64,000 nt of DNA from the NCBI GenBank assembly GCA_036897445.1, contig JAYMTL010000086.1, positions 20,376-84,375 of the forward strand, written 5' to 3'. The notes beneath the pieces are model-generated. The model worked only from the letters and a program-made list of their open reading frames with translations. It was not told the origin of the DNA and ran no database searches. Origin of the DNA: Pelargonium tetragonum (lineage: Eukaryota; Streptophyta; Magnoliopsida; Geraniales; Geraniaceae). This document shows, in pieces, positions 41,171-54,217 of this stretch (within the stretch, counting starts at the first letter, position 1; each line of letters begins with the position of its first letter). The position numbers were made by a program, and so were the translations under genes.

Positions 41171-44100
41171 CAAGTAATCAAAAATAGGAAGAATTTTCGG
41201 TTCCTATTCCTATAGTGTAAGTCAGTTTATCAAAAAAGAGCTCCTTCGTTTCCCTTGAGCCGGGAAGAATAACTCACCTCTATGGGCTTTGTATCCTATA
41301 TACTATACTACAAATACAACAAGAGTAATACACTTTCAAAAAGAAAGAGAGAATGGCACGAGTGCCTTAAAGACAAAAAACCAAGAGTACCCTAAACTGG
41401 TAATAAACGAAATAATTGAAATAAACTTCAACCCTTTCTCATTAATCTGGATCCCTTTTCCCGAACTGAAAATTTTCAAGGTAATTCTTGCTATAATAGC
41501 TTTTTTAATAAGGAATAGACCCTTTCAAGAGGGAGTAGTTAGTACACAAATTAGTAAGAATCTTTAGGAAGGGCTTAAACAGAATCTCTATCTCTAATCA
41601 AGAGTTGTTAAAAGGGGGAGGTTTCATTTGAGGATTCTAGTCTAAACCATTTTTAGAAAATTGATTTGTAGAGCCCGGGGTGGGGTTAAGGAATAAAGGC
41701 AATACATGGGTTTTTACAAGAGAAAAGGCCTAGCTGCTAAGATTAGGATATAGGCTAAGAGTAAGAATAGAAAAGCAAATCAAAGAAGCTGTTGGTCGAG
41801 TAAGTCAACTAGGCCTGGTAGGTCAAGTAAAGAAACAAGAAAATCTAAGTCAATAGCTGGGGGTTCTAGTGCATGTATGTATACTCAAGAAACTTTTATG
41901 CATTAACCTTCCCCGCTAACGCGTCCACTCCTCGACGAGTATAGTACGCAGGGCTTTTTATACTAGAGAAAGACTAACTAAAATTGTAAAAGAAATGTCT
42001 TGTTACAGCAACCTGAGCTATATTCCACAAATGAATTAAGACACGTACTCCTTTTATATTTATATATGGGTCCCAAGCTAATATACTGTCAAGTCTTTTT
42101 TAGTATCCTGCACAAAAAGTGTTTCTATTGTTGATAGGGGCAGCAGCCTATTTTTATAATTTTATAGAATTGACAGTAGCCTGAGAAGAATTCCCTTGTC
42201 CTTATTTCTTTTTGTGAATCTGACTCTCTGTTATAAAAATTGAAGTTCTAGTACAACCAAGAGGTGAGGGCTTTAGTTTATAATTAAAGGTGTAATTCTG
42301 GATCGCATAATACATAAAAAGGGTCTTTATAAAAGTTAGAATTTCTTATTAAAATCTAAGTTCAAGATATTAATTAAAACCCAAATGTATACCCTATTTC
42401 ATGCGCTATAACACAAAGGAGCTGGTGATAGATTTTTCGTGCGTTTTCAACAGATTAGAGGTTCTTAGGCCATTTTTTGTAAGGGAAATTACTCACTCTC
42501 TAAAAGTTAAGCAAAGAAGCCTAAGGAGGATTTCCTAGTAACTAAAATAGATTTAGATCTTACCTATTTCAGTAACACAAGGACTCCTAAGTTTTCTAAC
42601 TACTATTAGGAAAAGGCCCCCTTTACTGGGTTTTTAAAAGCATTATCATTATATGAAGTTCCATACGTTTTTACTTTGCTTCTTAAAGAACTTTTTCTTT
42701 ACAATCATTATATAATAAGATGAAGTCGTGTTACCGACCCAACGTAAAATCCGGGGAATTAAGATCCTTTTCATTTTCTTTTTTCTTGTCTATCTTGAAA
42801 TGCCAAAGCTAGGGCTTCATAAAGTGCATATAATAAAGACTATAGCTAGAGATTCTCTATAAAAAACTAATTGAAAAACTCCACTTAGTTACTGACTTAG
42901 CTCCATTCGAACCTAAGGTTTTCTGCTTATTCCATCCAAACTTTAACATACGAATTAGAATCTTAAATGGGTAGATACTTGGTAGCTGAATTACTGTACC
43001 TTTTCCCGGAGTTTGGGATTTGGTAGCTGGGAACAGGATTCTCTTATCTTATTAAGTGAATACTAAGCTCTATAAAACAAAGGGGGCTCTTTTATAAGTC
43101 CTTTTGAACCCAAGTCCCGCATATAGATTATAAAACGGATTTACCCGATTCGTGTAGTCAACTAATAGACACTTCCTGAAACACTGCGTTTCAAGAGTAA
43201 CAGGTGAACTTTATTTAAGTGATTTTTATTTCCCCTTTCTAATCAGAGATATTTATAAGTATAAGCAAGGAGTATTCCCTAGCAGGTGCAGGGGGAGCCC
43301 TCTTCAGTACCAATAAGTCAATTCTCGGTTCTCCTAGAAACCTTGACTTTCAGAAAAAACAGAGCTTTTCGCTTTTCCTTAGTATTGGTAGGGCTACTCT
43401 TTACTCGTAAAAACTTTGTTGTATGTGTTTTATACGCTACATTTAACCTTTTTAGAATTACTCGAAAGGGAATCCTATACCCGTGTGAAACTGGATACTA
43501 CAGAAGCCCGCCAGTAAACTTTCACTAAAACCGTATTTTCTAATTTGAGGGAAAATGCGAATTTTGCTGTAGGATTCTTCCTAAAGGATATTTTTGGTAA
43601 ATTAAAGAAATTTATAGCTTGATAATTTATAGGTTATTATATAAAGTATAAAGTGCAATTTAGTATCCTTTTCAAAAAAAGGGTGAGTCGTTAATAGCAA
43701 ATGAGTAAGAGGATTATAGGAAAGAGTAAACTTAAATCTTAGGTTCGTAAACCCTATATAAATAAAGGAATGCTGCTAGCTAAGAAGTTTCTGCGGATTT
43801 CCTAAAGTATCGAGTCCTTATTATTAAAGTAAGAAACCCTTTACTTTTTACAGTTTTGTTTTTAGTTATATATAGATAACGAATTCTATTCTCCATATTC
43901 TAAGTTTTTCTGGTTCTTACTTCTACAAAGAAAGACAGAAGACTCTATATACTAAGTGCTGATGTAACAACTACTTTTATGTTTTTTGGCAGTCCTAAAC
44001 GCCTCCTTGAAGTACGCGGATCCTTGCCTAGGAAGTCCGTTATAAGTGAGTGATACCCTTTGTTATAGCCCTCATCAAAGGAAAAAGTAACCCCTTTACC

Positions 44101-47100
44101 TAATTCTCAGTTCAGTGTAGTAATATTCTTTATAATAATAATCAAAGTACTCGTACTTTTCAAAGATTTTGACTATATAAGGCCAAGCCCTTGTGATATA
44201 AAGCGTTTTCAAATAAGCCCATTCCAAAACCTTAACAGGTCTAAATAAGATAGAAACGAGGATATATTTACAGGATCTCTCCGGGCCCCTAGTAAAAGGG
44301 GAAAACTTTCCTAGACTGCCTGTATTTGAATCTAATAAATTATAAAATAAGAGAAATGCTACCTCATTTATAAGGGGGCTTCCAGGATAAAGTGTCTGTG
44401 CTTTATTCCGGTAAGATGCTCCTAATTCTTTATTAAGGGGCCCCTCCCCGCATTTTCTCAAGAGTTCAATAACGGGAAACTCCTAAGTCAAAGATCCATA
44501 TACAGCGAAGCCTACCTCAGTCGAAGTCACTTTGGTTGATGCTAATAGAAACCCTATGCTATAGAAGGGGATTCTTACATACTCCATGATATAGAAAACA
44601 ACTAGAACATACTTACCTTACGACCTCCTTATTATAAATCTTAAAAGGACCTTGTGAGTGCCCTTAAAGTTCCTTTAAGCCTGTTTTAGATGCCTAACTA
44701 TTACTATTAGGCCTTCCTTTTTACTCAAACTACCTAGACCTATCTGACTCTCACCTATTTTCCGTCGAAACTGCTCTAAATAGCTTAGACTTATACAGAC
44801 CTCTTCCTCTTTTGTTAAATTATTCAGGAACTCTCGTTAAATGATATGCCAAAGTCCTGGTGGTAATAAGGGAGTCCTCTAAATTTCGTTTTGGTATTAT
44901 CTAAATCCAGATATAGCTATTGGGAATCCAGTAAAATATAATGTTCAAAATTCCCATCGAATCTCCTACCTTGTTTTATGAGTAAAAAAAAGAGTCTTGG
45001 GTTAACAGAAAAGCGCTCGTCTTATTCTTAATCTTTGGTTAGGGCTGCTTTTCATTACTCATCATCAGAAGTTTCCTTATATAAGAGGGGGCGCCCCCGA
45101 AAAATCTTTGGTACGTAAAAGGTTTAATACTATCCGGCTGGGCTTCGCTTAAGTAATAGGTTATGGAATAAACCACATTCTATTTACTGTATACAGCTCC
45201 CTTAGTTTATAGGTTCCCTACTTAAGTATTAAGTGAGTAATTCTAAATCTAAAAGGGACTCCTATTATCAAAAAAGTATACCGGGAACTTAAAAAAGTAA
45301 AATAAGGGCACCCCTATATGAAAACAGGATTTTTTTGTAGAACCTTAGGAATGAATGCAAGCTTTTTAATCAGCACGTATGCGTACGTTTCTCTATGTAC
45401 TTAATTACTAATAGATAGTCTTTCCATGCTAACACTCAAGTGGGGCTAAATAAGCAGGCCCTTTAGCTTTACGAATAGAGTAAGGCCCCTTTTGGATTTG
45501 GACTAGAATACTAATATAATAAAGAGTGATTTTTCACTAGTCACGCGAGAAACTAATCCACAAGATACTAGGTGGCGGTAAACAGCAATTGAGTAGAATA
45601 CTTGGTATACCAAATATTTGGAAAGGCCCCATAATTACAGTAAATAGGTTAGAACTCTTTTAGGCCGCTTCCTCACTCAAGAGTCAAAGTAGATACTCTT
45701 GAAAAGCAAATAAAATTTAGCCAGAGATTTGGGAATATATCCCTATATTAAGTATATTAAGCAGTTTTTATTTCTACTAACCCTTTAAATCCTTGCCTTG
45801 AAAGCAGAATAGAAAATAGAGGTTCCTGCAACTAAATTAAAGATATGGACTTGTTTTCTAAGAAATATTAAACTTTATTCTAGGATTAACAATAAGAAGT
45901 TTAGTACCTAGTTATCGCTAAATTTTATTTGCTTTTTTACTGGCAAATTCTAAGTAAGGAATACCTTGATGAATTACTTGTCCAAAACGTTGGTTATATA
46001 ACAAAGGTAAACGTAACAATCCTATTAGATCAGCTTTGACTTTCTTTAGGAATGGAATCCCCAAAAAATCCTGTAAGCCTGCGATGACTAATTAGACATT
46101 CTTCTGAATAAGATAAAAAGAATTTTATCTCCTTCTTTGAGTCTACGAATTGAAGTTTGTATCGTGGGTGACTTTTCTTTCTCACTTTTATATATAGATC
46201 TAACACTAGAGGTATTCCCACAAGTTTAAGATATGGTGCATTTAAAACTAAATTAAGTTGGCAAGTAAGGAAAAACTCCTCTACGCAGAATATCCATTAG
46301 TTATTTATTCCTAAATCTCCATCTCCATATGCAACTAAGTTTCTTGTATTTAAACGTAAGTTATCGTACTAAGTATTCCCAAATAGGGATTCATTTGATT
46401 CTTTTCAGAAAGCAAATCCCTAGTCTTATACATGTCTCCACGAAACTAATAGTATAGCTTAAAACCAGGTGTACGTCCCGGCTTATAAAGTAAAAAGAAA
46501 GATAAGCTAACTAGTTAAGTGGGTGTAGGTTACTATATTTGATTTTGGATTTGACTTGTAATGTAAAGGAAATATAGATTCTACTTTAATATCTCCCTAC
46601 AAGTCTATAGGTACAAATTTAATAGAGTCTTAGGCATTCCCTGGCAAAACTATACTAGGGTTGGGCTTTTTCAGTGGGCTTTCTTAATATGAAAACTATT
46701 AGAAAAAGTAAATCGTCTTGGAAACGAAACAAGGTATTCCCCTTAACTGACTTTATCTCCAAACCCTTTTACTCTAAAGGAGGGGCCCTTTCAGGTACTA
46801 GATTCCTCGTGTATTAGGAGTCAAGACTTACACCAAAGCAAGCCTATCTCCTTGTGTGTTTGTGTAGGTATACTTAGCACCGAAATTTGGGTATGAGTTT
46901 CATAGATTATATAAAGGTGTTTTAAACTTGTAAACCCGAAGACTTAGGGGCTTCCTACCATTAATCTGTAAATATCCTTAAGGCAATGCTACGTTACGGA
47001 AAGGATGACTTGTCCTTCAATAAGTGCGAAACCCTTCTGAACCCTTTTAAATTCAAATTCTAGTATTTAGCTTAATATTCCACCCGTTTCAAAAAAGCTT

Positions 47101-48299
47101 GTCTTGCGTTTTAATTACTAGAACTTGATAAGTTTACAAGGAAGGGTTTAGGGATAAGGACCCTTTTAAAGAATTTCATAACAAGGGATATTTAATTAAG
47201 TCTTCTACTAAGTGAATAAATCTTTCTAAAAAGGAAATGCGGGGCCGTACTAAACCTGTGCCCATGTAACCTGCGGCTATATTAGAATTCATAAGAACGA
47301 GAATGGGAGATTCGCAATTCTATTTCAGTTATTTTTCTACTCCGCGTTTGTATCGAGGGCTATCGGTTATACTTCTTATTATAAACAACTTTTGTTTGAC
47401 CAGAAACACATTACGTTTTTGCGGAATATATGTTGTAATCCGTTTTAATAAGTCAAAGAAAGAGTATACAATGTACCACACGGAACAATCTTAGGGAACC
47501 TCTATAATTCTTATTAATGCACCTAAAGTCTCACTACTTATCCTGCAAAAATTTAAGAGTACTTTCCCGAAACCCTATTTTCTATGTGACAGAATCCGGG
47601 ATCTAATTAAAAGATAAAGGAAGAGGGGTGCCTTTATATTCTATTTTTATTCTAGAAAGATATTAGAGTCTTCCTTATACTAAGGTTAGAATCCTCTTTA
47701 TAGGGCCGCGGAAAGAATTAAATACTTAGACAAAAACTATCTTTATTTCTATAATTATAATATAAAGCCTCCTTTTATACTTATTCATTGAGTGCTTCGC
47801 ACACGGATACATAGATGTAAAGTCCAAGTCTATCTAAATTCAAAATTCACTATTACTTGTACGCAGCGTAAGGCACTCCTTTTTTAGGAAAACTTGTAAA
47901 GGAATTCGGGGCAGCAACCCCTTCCCTTATAGACTAACTCAAGGGAATTCTCTTTTCTAAACCCGGATTAAGTATAGTCAATTTTCAGTAGGAATTCTTT
48001 CCTACCCATACTAATACTTGTGAGTATACTCCACTAGCAAAGACAAATTACATATTTCGGAGGAAAGCTTCCCCATTCTAGATTCTAGAGACCGAGCAGA
48101 TACGAAGACTTTAGGAACAAACAGGATGCTAATGATGACTCATGAAACCTTGTTGCTAGCAATGTATGATACAAAGTTAGGTATTACCTACAATCTTAGC
48201 CTAGAACTTAAGGCTTCCTTGTTAAATTCGGGGGGCGGGAAAACTTAAAGAATCTCGCTTATACCTTTTTTTATTAAGAAACGGGTATAGTAACTCTGG
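41171..48299. other. AT-rich non-coding DNA
   Basis: No supportable gene on either strand. The longest frame in the window apart from nad2 lies here (44096-44461, minus, 121 codons) but begins with TTG, contains no ATG near its start and has no recognisable motif. GGGCCC and GGAAT-CC micro-palindromes are frequent. Confidence 0.65.
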
Positions 48300-48760
48300 T
48301 TATATAGTAATTCAGGTTGTACTATGCTTCTGCGCAGAAAGAATTCCTATTATTTATTTGGAAACAACACAAGAAGAATGAGTCTTTATAATAGCTGCTA
48401 TACCTTATGGGAGATACCTTTCTTGTTCTAATGGGTCCTTATATTCCCTACAGCTATTTTATTCTTGTAGCCTGTACCTGTAGTTGTTGTATTCTTTTTA
48501 AAGATAGTTAATAAATAGATATATTAATAGTTTATAGATAGAAAGAAGAGTATTCGTTATAGTTATTGTTGGAAGGGCTTTGCACCTTCTTTATAGTAAA
48601 CTATAACAACTCATACCAAATTAGAATACTCTATTACATAACTAAGTAGTATATACCTAAAATGAACTTAAAAAAATCCAATATCTATAGTACAATATAA
48701 CTATAACTAATATAAACTATCTATATTCCTTCTGATCCAAAAATGTAATATTCACTCACT
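48300..48760. repeat. Back-to-back G+T and A+C biased repeat block
   Basis: The first half (to about 48560) carries GTTGTATTC and TAATAAATAGAT words and the second half carries the complementary CTATAACTA type. TTAATAAATAGAT at 48508-48520 is the exact reverse complement of 51344-51356, and a related ATCTATTTAT plus AAGAATACAA arrangement occurs at 40978-41007. This suggests an inverted pair of one small repeat family. Confidence 0.45.
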
Positions 48761-50939
48761 TATTAGTAGAAAGAAGCCTTAAGTCTCCGAAAGCGGGAAA
48801 ACACAGAGTAAGTTTAGTGTAAGCTGCCTCTTAGTCCTTGGTAACGCAAAGGCTTCGCTCATTGAAAATCACTGGTTCAAGTCGCTCACACGGAATACCC
48901 TAACAAAAGGGCTACCTTTATAAGAGTAGTCGATTTTCTAAAAAATTCTTGTAGGAGCCTCGTCAACCCTTACAAAAAGAAATACCCGCGGAAAGTGGTA
49001 CCTGTTTTCTATAGTACTAATAATATATAGACACAAAGGGAACTCCTGTTCCAAATAGCGGGAATGCTGAGGATACCCAAAAATCCGGGGTTCTAATATC
49101 TCAAATATGTACACATTAAGGTCCCTAGCATAGGCAAAAGGGTGGGCCACATTCTATACTAGAGTCTTCTTTAGAACTGCACCCAAGTAAAAGACTTAAT
49201 CAAATCAAAATTCTATTAAGCTAGAACATGAAAAGTGGATCTTTTAGTGTGTCACTGCCGCTTTCAAAGGGATTTTTCCTCTTTCGAGTTTTTACTATCT
49301 TAAATTAGATACCTTTCCTTTTTATAGACATATCTGGCTCCTTATAAATAATAGAAATATTATGTAAAGTAAAGACAGGTGTGGGTTCAGTTTATGAAAG
49401 TAGGGCAGGTCTCCTTACTACTACTGTATACAAGATTAAATAAAAGGGATTTTCTATAAAAGTAGGTTTAAAGTCAACTTACAAAAAGCAATGGCATAAG
49501 AATGCCTTTACGAAACTTAAGGACTATCACGGATATACTAAGGCTTTACTTTTTACTAACAATTGCAAAAAGGTTAAGTATTCAACCAGGACACTACATT
49601 CCTTTTCTTATAACCGGTTGCAAAATAGGGGGCTCCCGTGAGACTTTAATACTTGTAGTGCAAACTCAAATCTTAATTCTATATCTGGGATATTCCTTTA
49701 TACAAAACTTCTAGAAGAATTAACTATATAACAAAAGTTCTTTTTTAACCGAGTTTTTTACCACTTTTTCTTACAGCTTGAAAACTACTAATACCAAAAC
49801 TAGGAGCTACATAAAAAGTACTCCTGCGCAAATTAAAATACATTAGATGAGAGTACATATTTATAGGTCCTAGTATACTGTAACTAAGGGCTAGCCAAAA
49901 TACTATAGAGCGCAATAAGGTGCTGTTATTAAATTAGAAAGACTCTTCTAAACTGAAGTTACTGTAATACTAGGGACAACTTTCTTTACTATGCATCTCT
50001 TTAGGAATTGCTTTTCTTAGACCCCGAGAATTCTAAATATCTTTTACCTACTGAATCTATAACGTTGCTATAAAAGACTTCTACTCTTAGGACTCCTTCA
50101 AGGTTTCTTTCTATTCTAGATTATAAGGGTTCCTCCATGGCAACAGAATCTCGGACTCAATTCAAAAAGGGTACCCCTCGCTGCATTTTCCGGATCTAAC
50201 AAAGCCAACAAAAAATAACAACAGGGAGCTACTTGACCAGGTGAAACTTATAGACTCTTAAAGACTTTTACATTAGAACACTTTGGACTAGGACTAGAAG
50301 GAGTAATCGAGCTTCGAGACTTCCTTTAACGCAAGCATTTCTACCTTAAACTACTTTGGTAGTACTGCTAAGGTTTACTAAAAGTTAAAAAACTTGTACG
50401 TAATATCGAAGGTAAGGTTATCTTTTTCATTTTAATACTGCAAAGCTTAAACCAAGACTTACTGTTTTCCTATGGATCTCTAAAAAAATCCAGGATACCC
50501 ATGTCCTGTAAAACCTATTTAATCGAGGGCTCTTTCTGGCTTGTAACTACTTACTTTACTAAGTTAATAGATTGAAAAGCTACTCACCCTATAAGCCTAT
50601 AACTCATTTAACTGGATCGGAAAGATAAGAAAACCTTACCTCTATATACTATTGCACTTACTGCAAACACATTGACAGCCCCTGCTGTAACTAGAACGGG
50701 AGTATGAAAGCAAGGAAGGGTACCAAAGACTCTTTAGATAGGTCTTGATTTTAAGATTATGAGTTTGAAAGGTCTAGCTCGTAACAACAAGGGTAAAGCT
50801 CCACCTTACTAAGAGGGCTATAGCTGTTTTAAGAAGTTCGGTTTAAGACTAACTCAAAGAGACAGAAACAAACAGAGAGTTCATAGGAAGGCTCGAAAGA
50901 AACAAGTTTTAAGTGTCAAGGTCAAGAAAGGATAAAGAA
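48761..50939. other. AT-rich non-coding DNA
   Basis: No gene or structured element can be supported. A GGTTCAAGTC stretch near 48871 recalls a tRNA T-loop, but its stem does not pair. Confidence 0.6.
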
Positions 50940-51410
50940 TTTGTGTGCCTATAGGTTATGTATACTCATTAAACTAAAATAATTACATTACCTCTGGTAC
51001 CCCGCGGTCGGTAACAAAGACAATATCCTATATATCTAATATATCTAAGGTTTGTTACCTCCATAATGATAAAGACATAGGACAATGAGGTAAGCTTGCT
51101 TAAAGAAACAAGAACCACTACTCTATGTTTAGGTGCGATAGCCCTCTTACAGTTCACTAACTATTACTGGTAAAAGAATATCACTCTTTAGACTATCTAT
51201 TATATATCTCCATATTACATTAATAATAAACACTTATAAGAGTAATATAATAACTATAATAATTACATTACCTCTATTCCTCAGCACCAAGGGAATTCCC
51301 TAGCAACAATAAGGAATACCTCTATACTTTAAAGACATTTATTATCTATTTATTAATTTCTTAGCTCTAGCCCGTATACATATAAGAATAATAAAAAAAG
51401 AAAAATGAAT
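50940..51410. repeat. A+C-biased block with paired AATTACATTACCT copies
   Basis: Contains two copies of AATAATTACATTACCTCT-type sequence about 280 bases apart (50979-50993 and 51259-51273) in direct orientation, plus the ATCTATTTATTAA word at 51344-51356. The block shares words with 7130-8290 and 48561-48760. No open frame of note. Confidence 0.5.
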
Positions 51411-54196
51411 CAAAGCTAGCCAGGGTTTCCTCGTGAGCGAGAGCTATTCTGAAAGTGAGCTCTAATTGAAAAATCTATTACAGTTGAAGAGACCTTTTTT
51501 TGATACAGTATTTAGCAATTCCTATAAGATAAACAAGAGAATAAAAGCTTAAAAAGGGAACCCCAGCCATTTGTACTTAATTAGAAAAACCGCTTAAGGA
51601 GCTCTAAATCCCTTATTTGTTTCCCTTTTATACTTTACAAGACTCTAAGAAACCTTTCACAGATCCAACACCAAGAAAAACTACTAACTTCGAAAACTAG
51701 ATCTGGGACTGAAGAAAGAAGAAGAGGAATACACCGTAACATATACTATATAAACGTGACTATAAACTTAAGCTATCTTCTATTACTAACTACTAATAAA
51801 GTTAATATACTAGCTACAACTAAGTCGGGAATGATAGGACTGCCCCCATAATTCTAGATACTGCTTTTTTTATCGGCTATTATTACTAGCATAAGATTTA
51901 CCATCTACAAGTATAAAAAAGGAATCCCTCCTGTTCAATGTTAAATCTAGTTACAGTTAACTACAAGTGTTGTTGAGGATATTTTATTATAGAGAATACT
52001 TTTAAAACAGAAAGTTTTACCGGATAAAACAGAATTATAAAAAGGGGAGGTGAGTTTAAAAGCTCTCTATTAACAGATTAGCTGAATTTCAGAGTTCCAG
52101 TACTTTGTAAAGCTTTAGAAATATCTAATATTGTATAAACTTACACACAAAATTCATTATAAAGAAATGAAATACTTAACTATTCCTGACTGACTTAGTC
52201 AACGTAAAACCTAATAGTTAAAACGTATCCCCTATACAGAATACAGAATCCCTAGTCAAGGGGCGCCCTTCTAGGATAGGAAAACATACTGTAGTAGTAC
52301 ACTTGTGTTGTGTATAAAATGGAACAGATATGAAATACTATAACACTGACCCTTTATAGATAGAATAGATAGAAGCCTCAAAGCAAAACATTGTCCTCTA
52401 ATAAGGGCTCGGAGTTGATTTTAATACAAGTATTCTTTTCTATATTATACCAAATCCTAATTAGATTTTATCCGTTGTAAATTCCAGGGAACTCCTTTAT
52501 ATAAAAAGGGTTAGAGAAATGTAGTCCCGTGTAAAAGATATGTGTGGACCTAATTCTTTGAGAAGGCTAGCATCTCTACGGACAAGGGGTTTTTTTACAT
52601 TTTGTAATTAAAATAACAATACGTAGGTTCGAATTTAGTATCAACTTTCGGTTTCAATTTTAGGGGAGTTTAGGTTTTTTAAGAGCCCCAGTTACTCAAG
52701 CTATTTCGTAATTTCTGAGTTTCTTTAGTTTTTTAACATTTTAATCTGTAACCTGTGTTAAGCCAGAGGGAGCTTCACTTGTATGATTTTAGTTCGAACT
52801 ATCAGAAGGCAGGCTAGAGCAGTCCCGTAAAAAGGACCCTATCCCTTAAAAGTATAACCCGAAATGCCAATATAATTCAAGGAGTGTCAAAACATCGGAA
52901 GATAAAAAGCACCTACCTTAAATCTTAAATATAGGATATCCCTTTAGTACAATAGCAGTTTATTAGACTTTTAAGAAAGCAACAAAAATGCCCGCAATGG
53001 AGTTAGAGCATTCTTTTATTTGGTCTTTGTTTCCAACAAATAAAAAGGGGAAATTTACATAACACGGATTATTTGAATAACAAGGGGATTACTTACTAAA
53101 AAAGCATAAGCCTAGGTTGGGTATAGTTATAAAAAGCACACTTTCGAAGCATAGCAAGGATTCCCGGGGTGCGCTTGTACCAAATCTCCCTTGGGGATAT
53201 ATACCTATACGGATACAGAGAAACCCTATTTTAATACTATATCAACCAGAGCTAAACTTTTACAAGGAAAGGAGTACTTTGTTATTTTACTCAGAATCGA
53301 GTCAGAAATATGAGGTAAATAATAAAAAGAAGAAGAATCCGTCGCGAATAAGCTAAAATACCTATCAGCCGGAAATCTAGAAAGATTTTCCCTACGCTAT
53401 AAAATCCCAATTAGACTGCCCCTAAAGACCCTTTTGAGTGTTTACCCCGTAACCTTGTTCTTTCGAGGTTTGCTCAGCTTAATTAATAATATAGTTAGGC
53501 GCGCGCCTCTCTATAACTTATGAGTAAAAAAAAGGAATACTGCATAAATAAGAACCCTTCCCTATTTCCTCTGGGTAACACTAGTCAAGTAGTCAAGAAA
53601 ACAAAGTTTAACAGGACAATTGAGAGATCCCCGCGCGGGTTAGCTTGTACTAAGGAGTGCACCTATATAAGATATAAGAACTGAAACAGGCGCTTAATAA
53701 ATCTAGAGACTTCGCAGAAAATCCGACATGGGGTGCCTAAATAGGGAAGTTACCCATGTAATTAAAAAAATTCTCTTTCTCTAATACGAAAATCCTCAAG
53801 GCCTTTGTCTTGTAAAAAATGCTTTATCTGAGTAAGTTTTCCCATAAATCAGAATTCAATTTTCTTAATACTGAACCTTTTTGAAGAAGTTAGACTTTTA
53901 CCTGTAAGAAAGTTATATTCTTAGAAAAATTATTTAGGTCGCGTCAATCCCCAGAGAACCCTTTGCTTTAGTTCTAGCCACAATTACAGGAGTTGCGGGT
54001 ACAAAAAAGGTTCTTTAGAGTTCGCTGTAAAACTACTTCCTATTATGCTACGCCTATTGGAGCCCTGCTAGTTATAAAATTATAAAAAACCACCGAAAGG
54101 AATACCCATCTAAAGAAATTGACTAAGTAGAATGTACGGATAAAAAGAAAAAAGAGATCGGGCAACAAGTATAAAAATGCATTACATCTACCCTAT

Positions 54197-54217
54197 AAGC
54201 CAAAGCTCTTTTGGCTT
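54197..54217. repeat. Perfect 8-bp hairpin
   Basis: AAGCCAAA (54197-54204) pairs with TTTGGCTT (54210-54217) around a 5-base loop, followed shortly by a T run. No gene ends next to it. Confidence 0.65.

Noticed and set aside
41289-41567. 92-codon open frame with a hydrophobic stretch near its end
   Set aside because: Starts with TTG, no recognisable motif, and lies in AT-rich sequence where Ile- and Phe-rich stretches arise by chance.
44096-44461. 121-codon minus-strand open frame, the longest besides nad2
   Set aside because: It begins with TTG and has no suitable ATG, lacks any recognisable domain or membrane pattern, and a frame of this length is within reach of chance in 64 kb.
48815-48892. 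Possible tRNA with GTGTAAG/CTCACAC ends and a GGTTCAAGTC loop
   Set aside because: The ends pair 6 of 7, but the T stem does not pair and the anticodon arm cannot be formed, so the cloverleaf fails.
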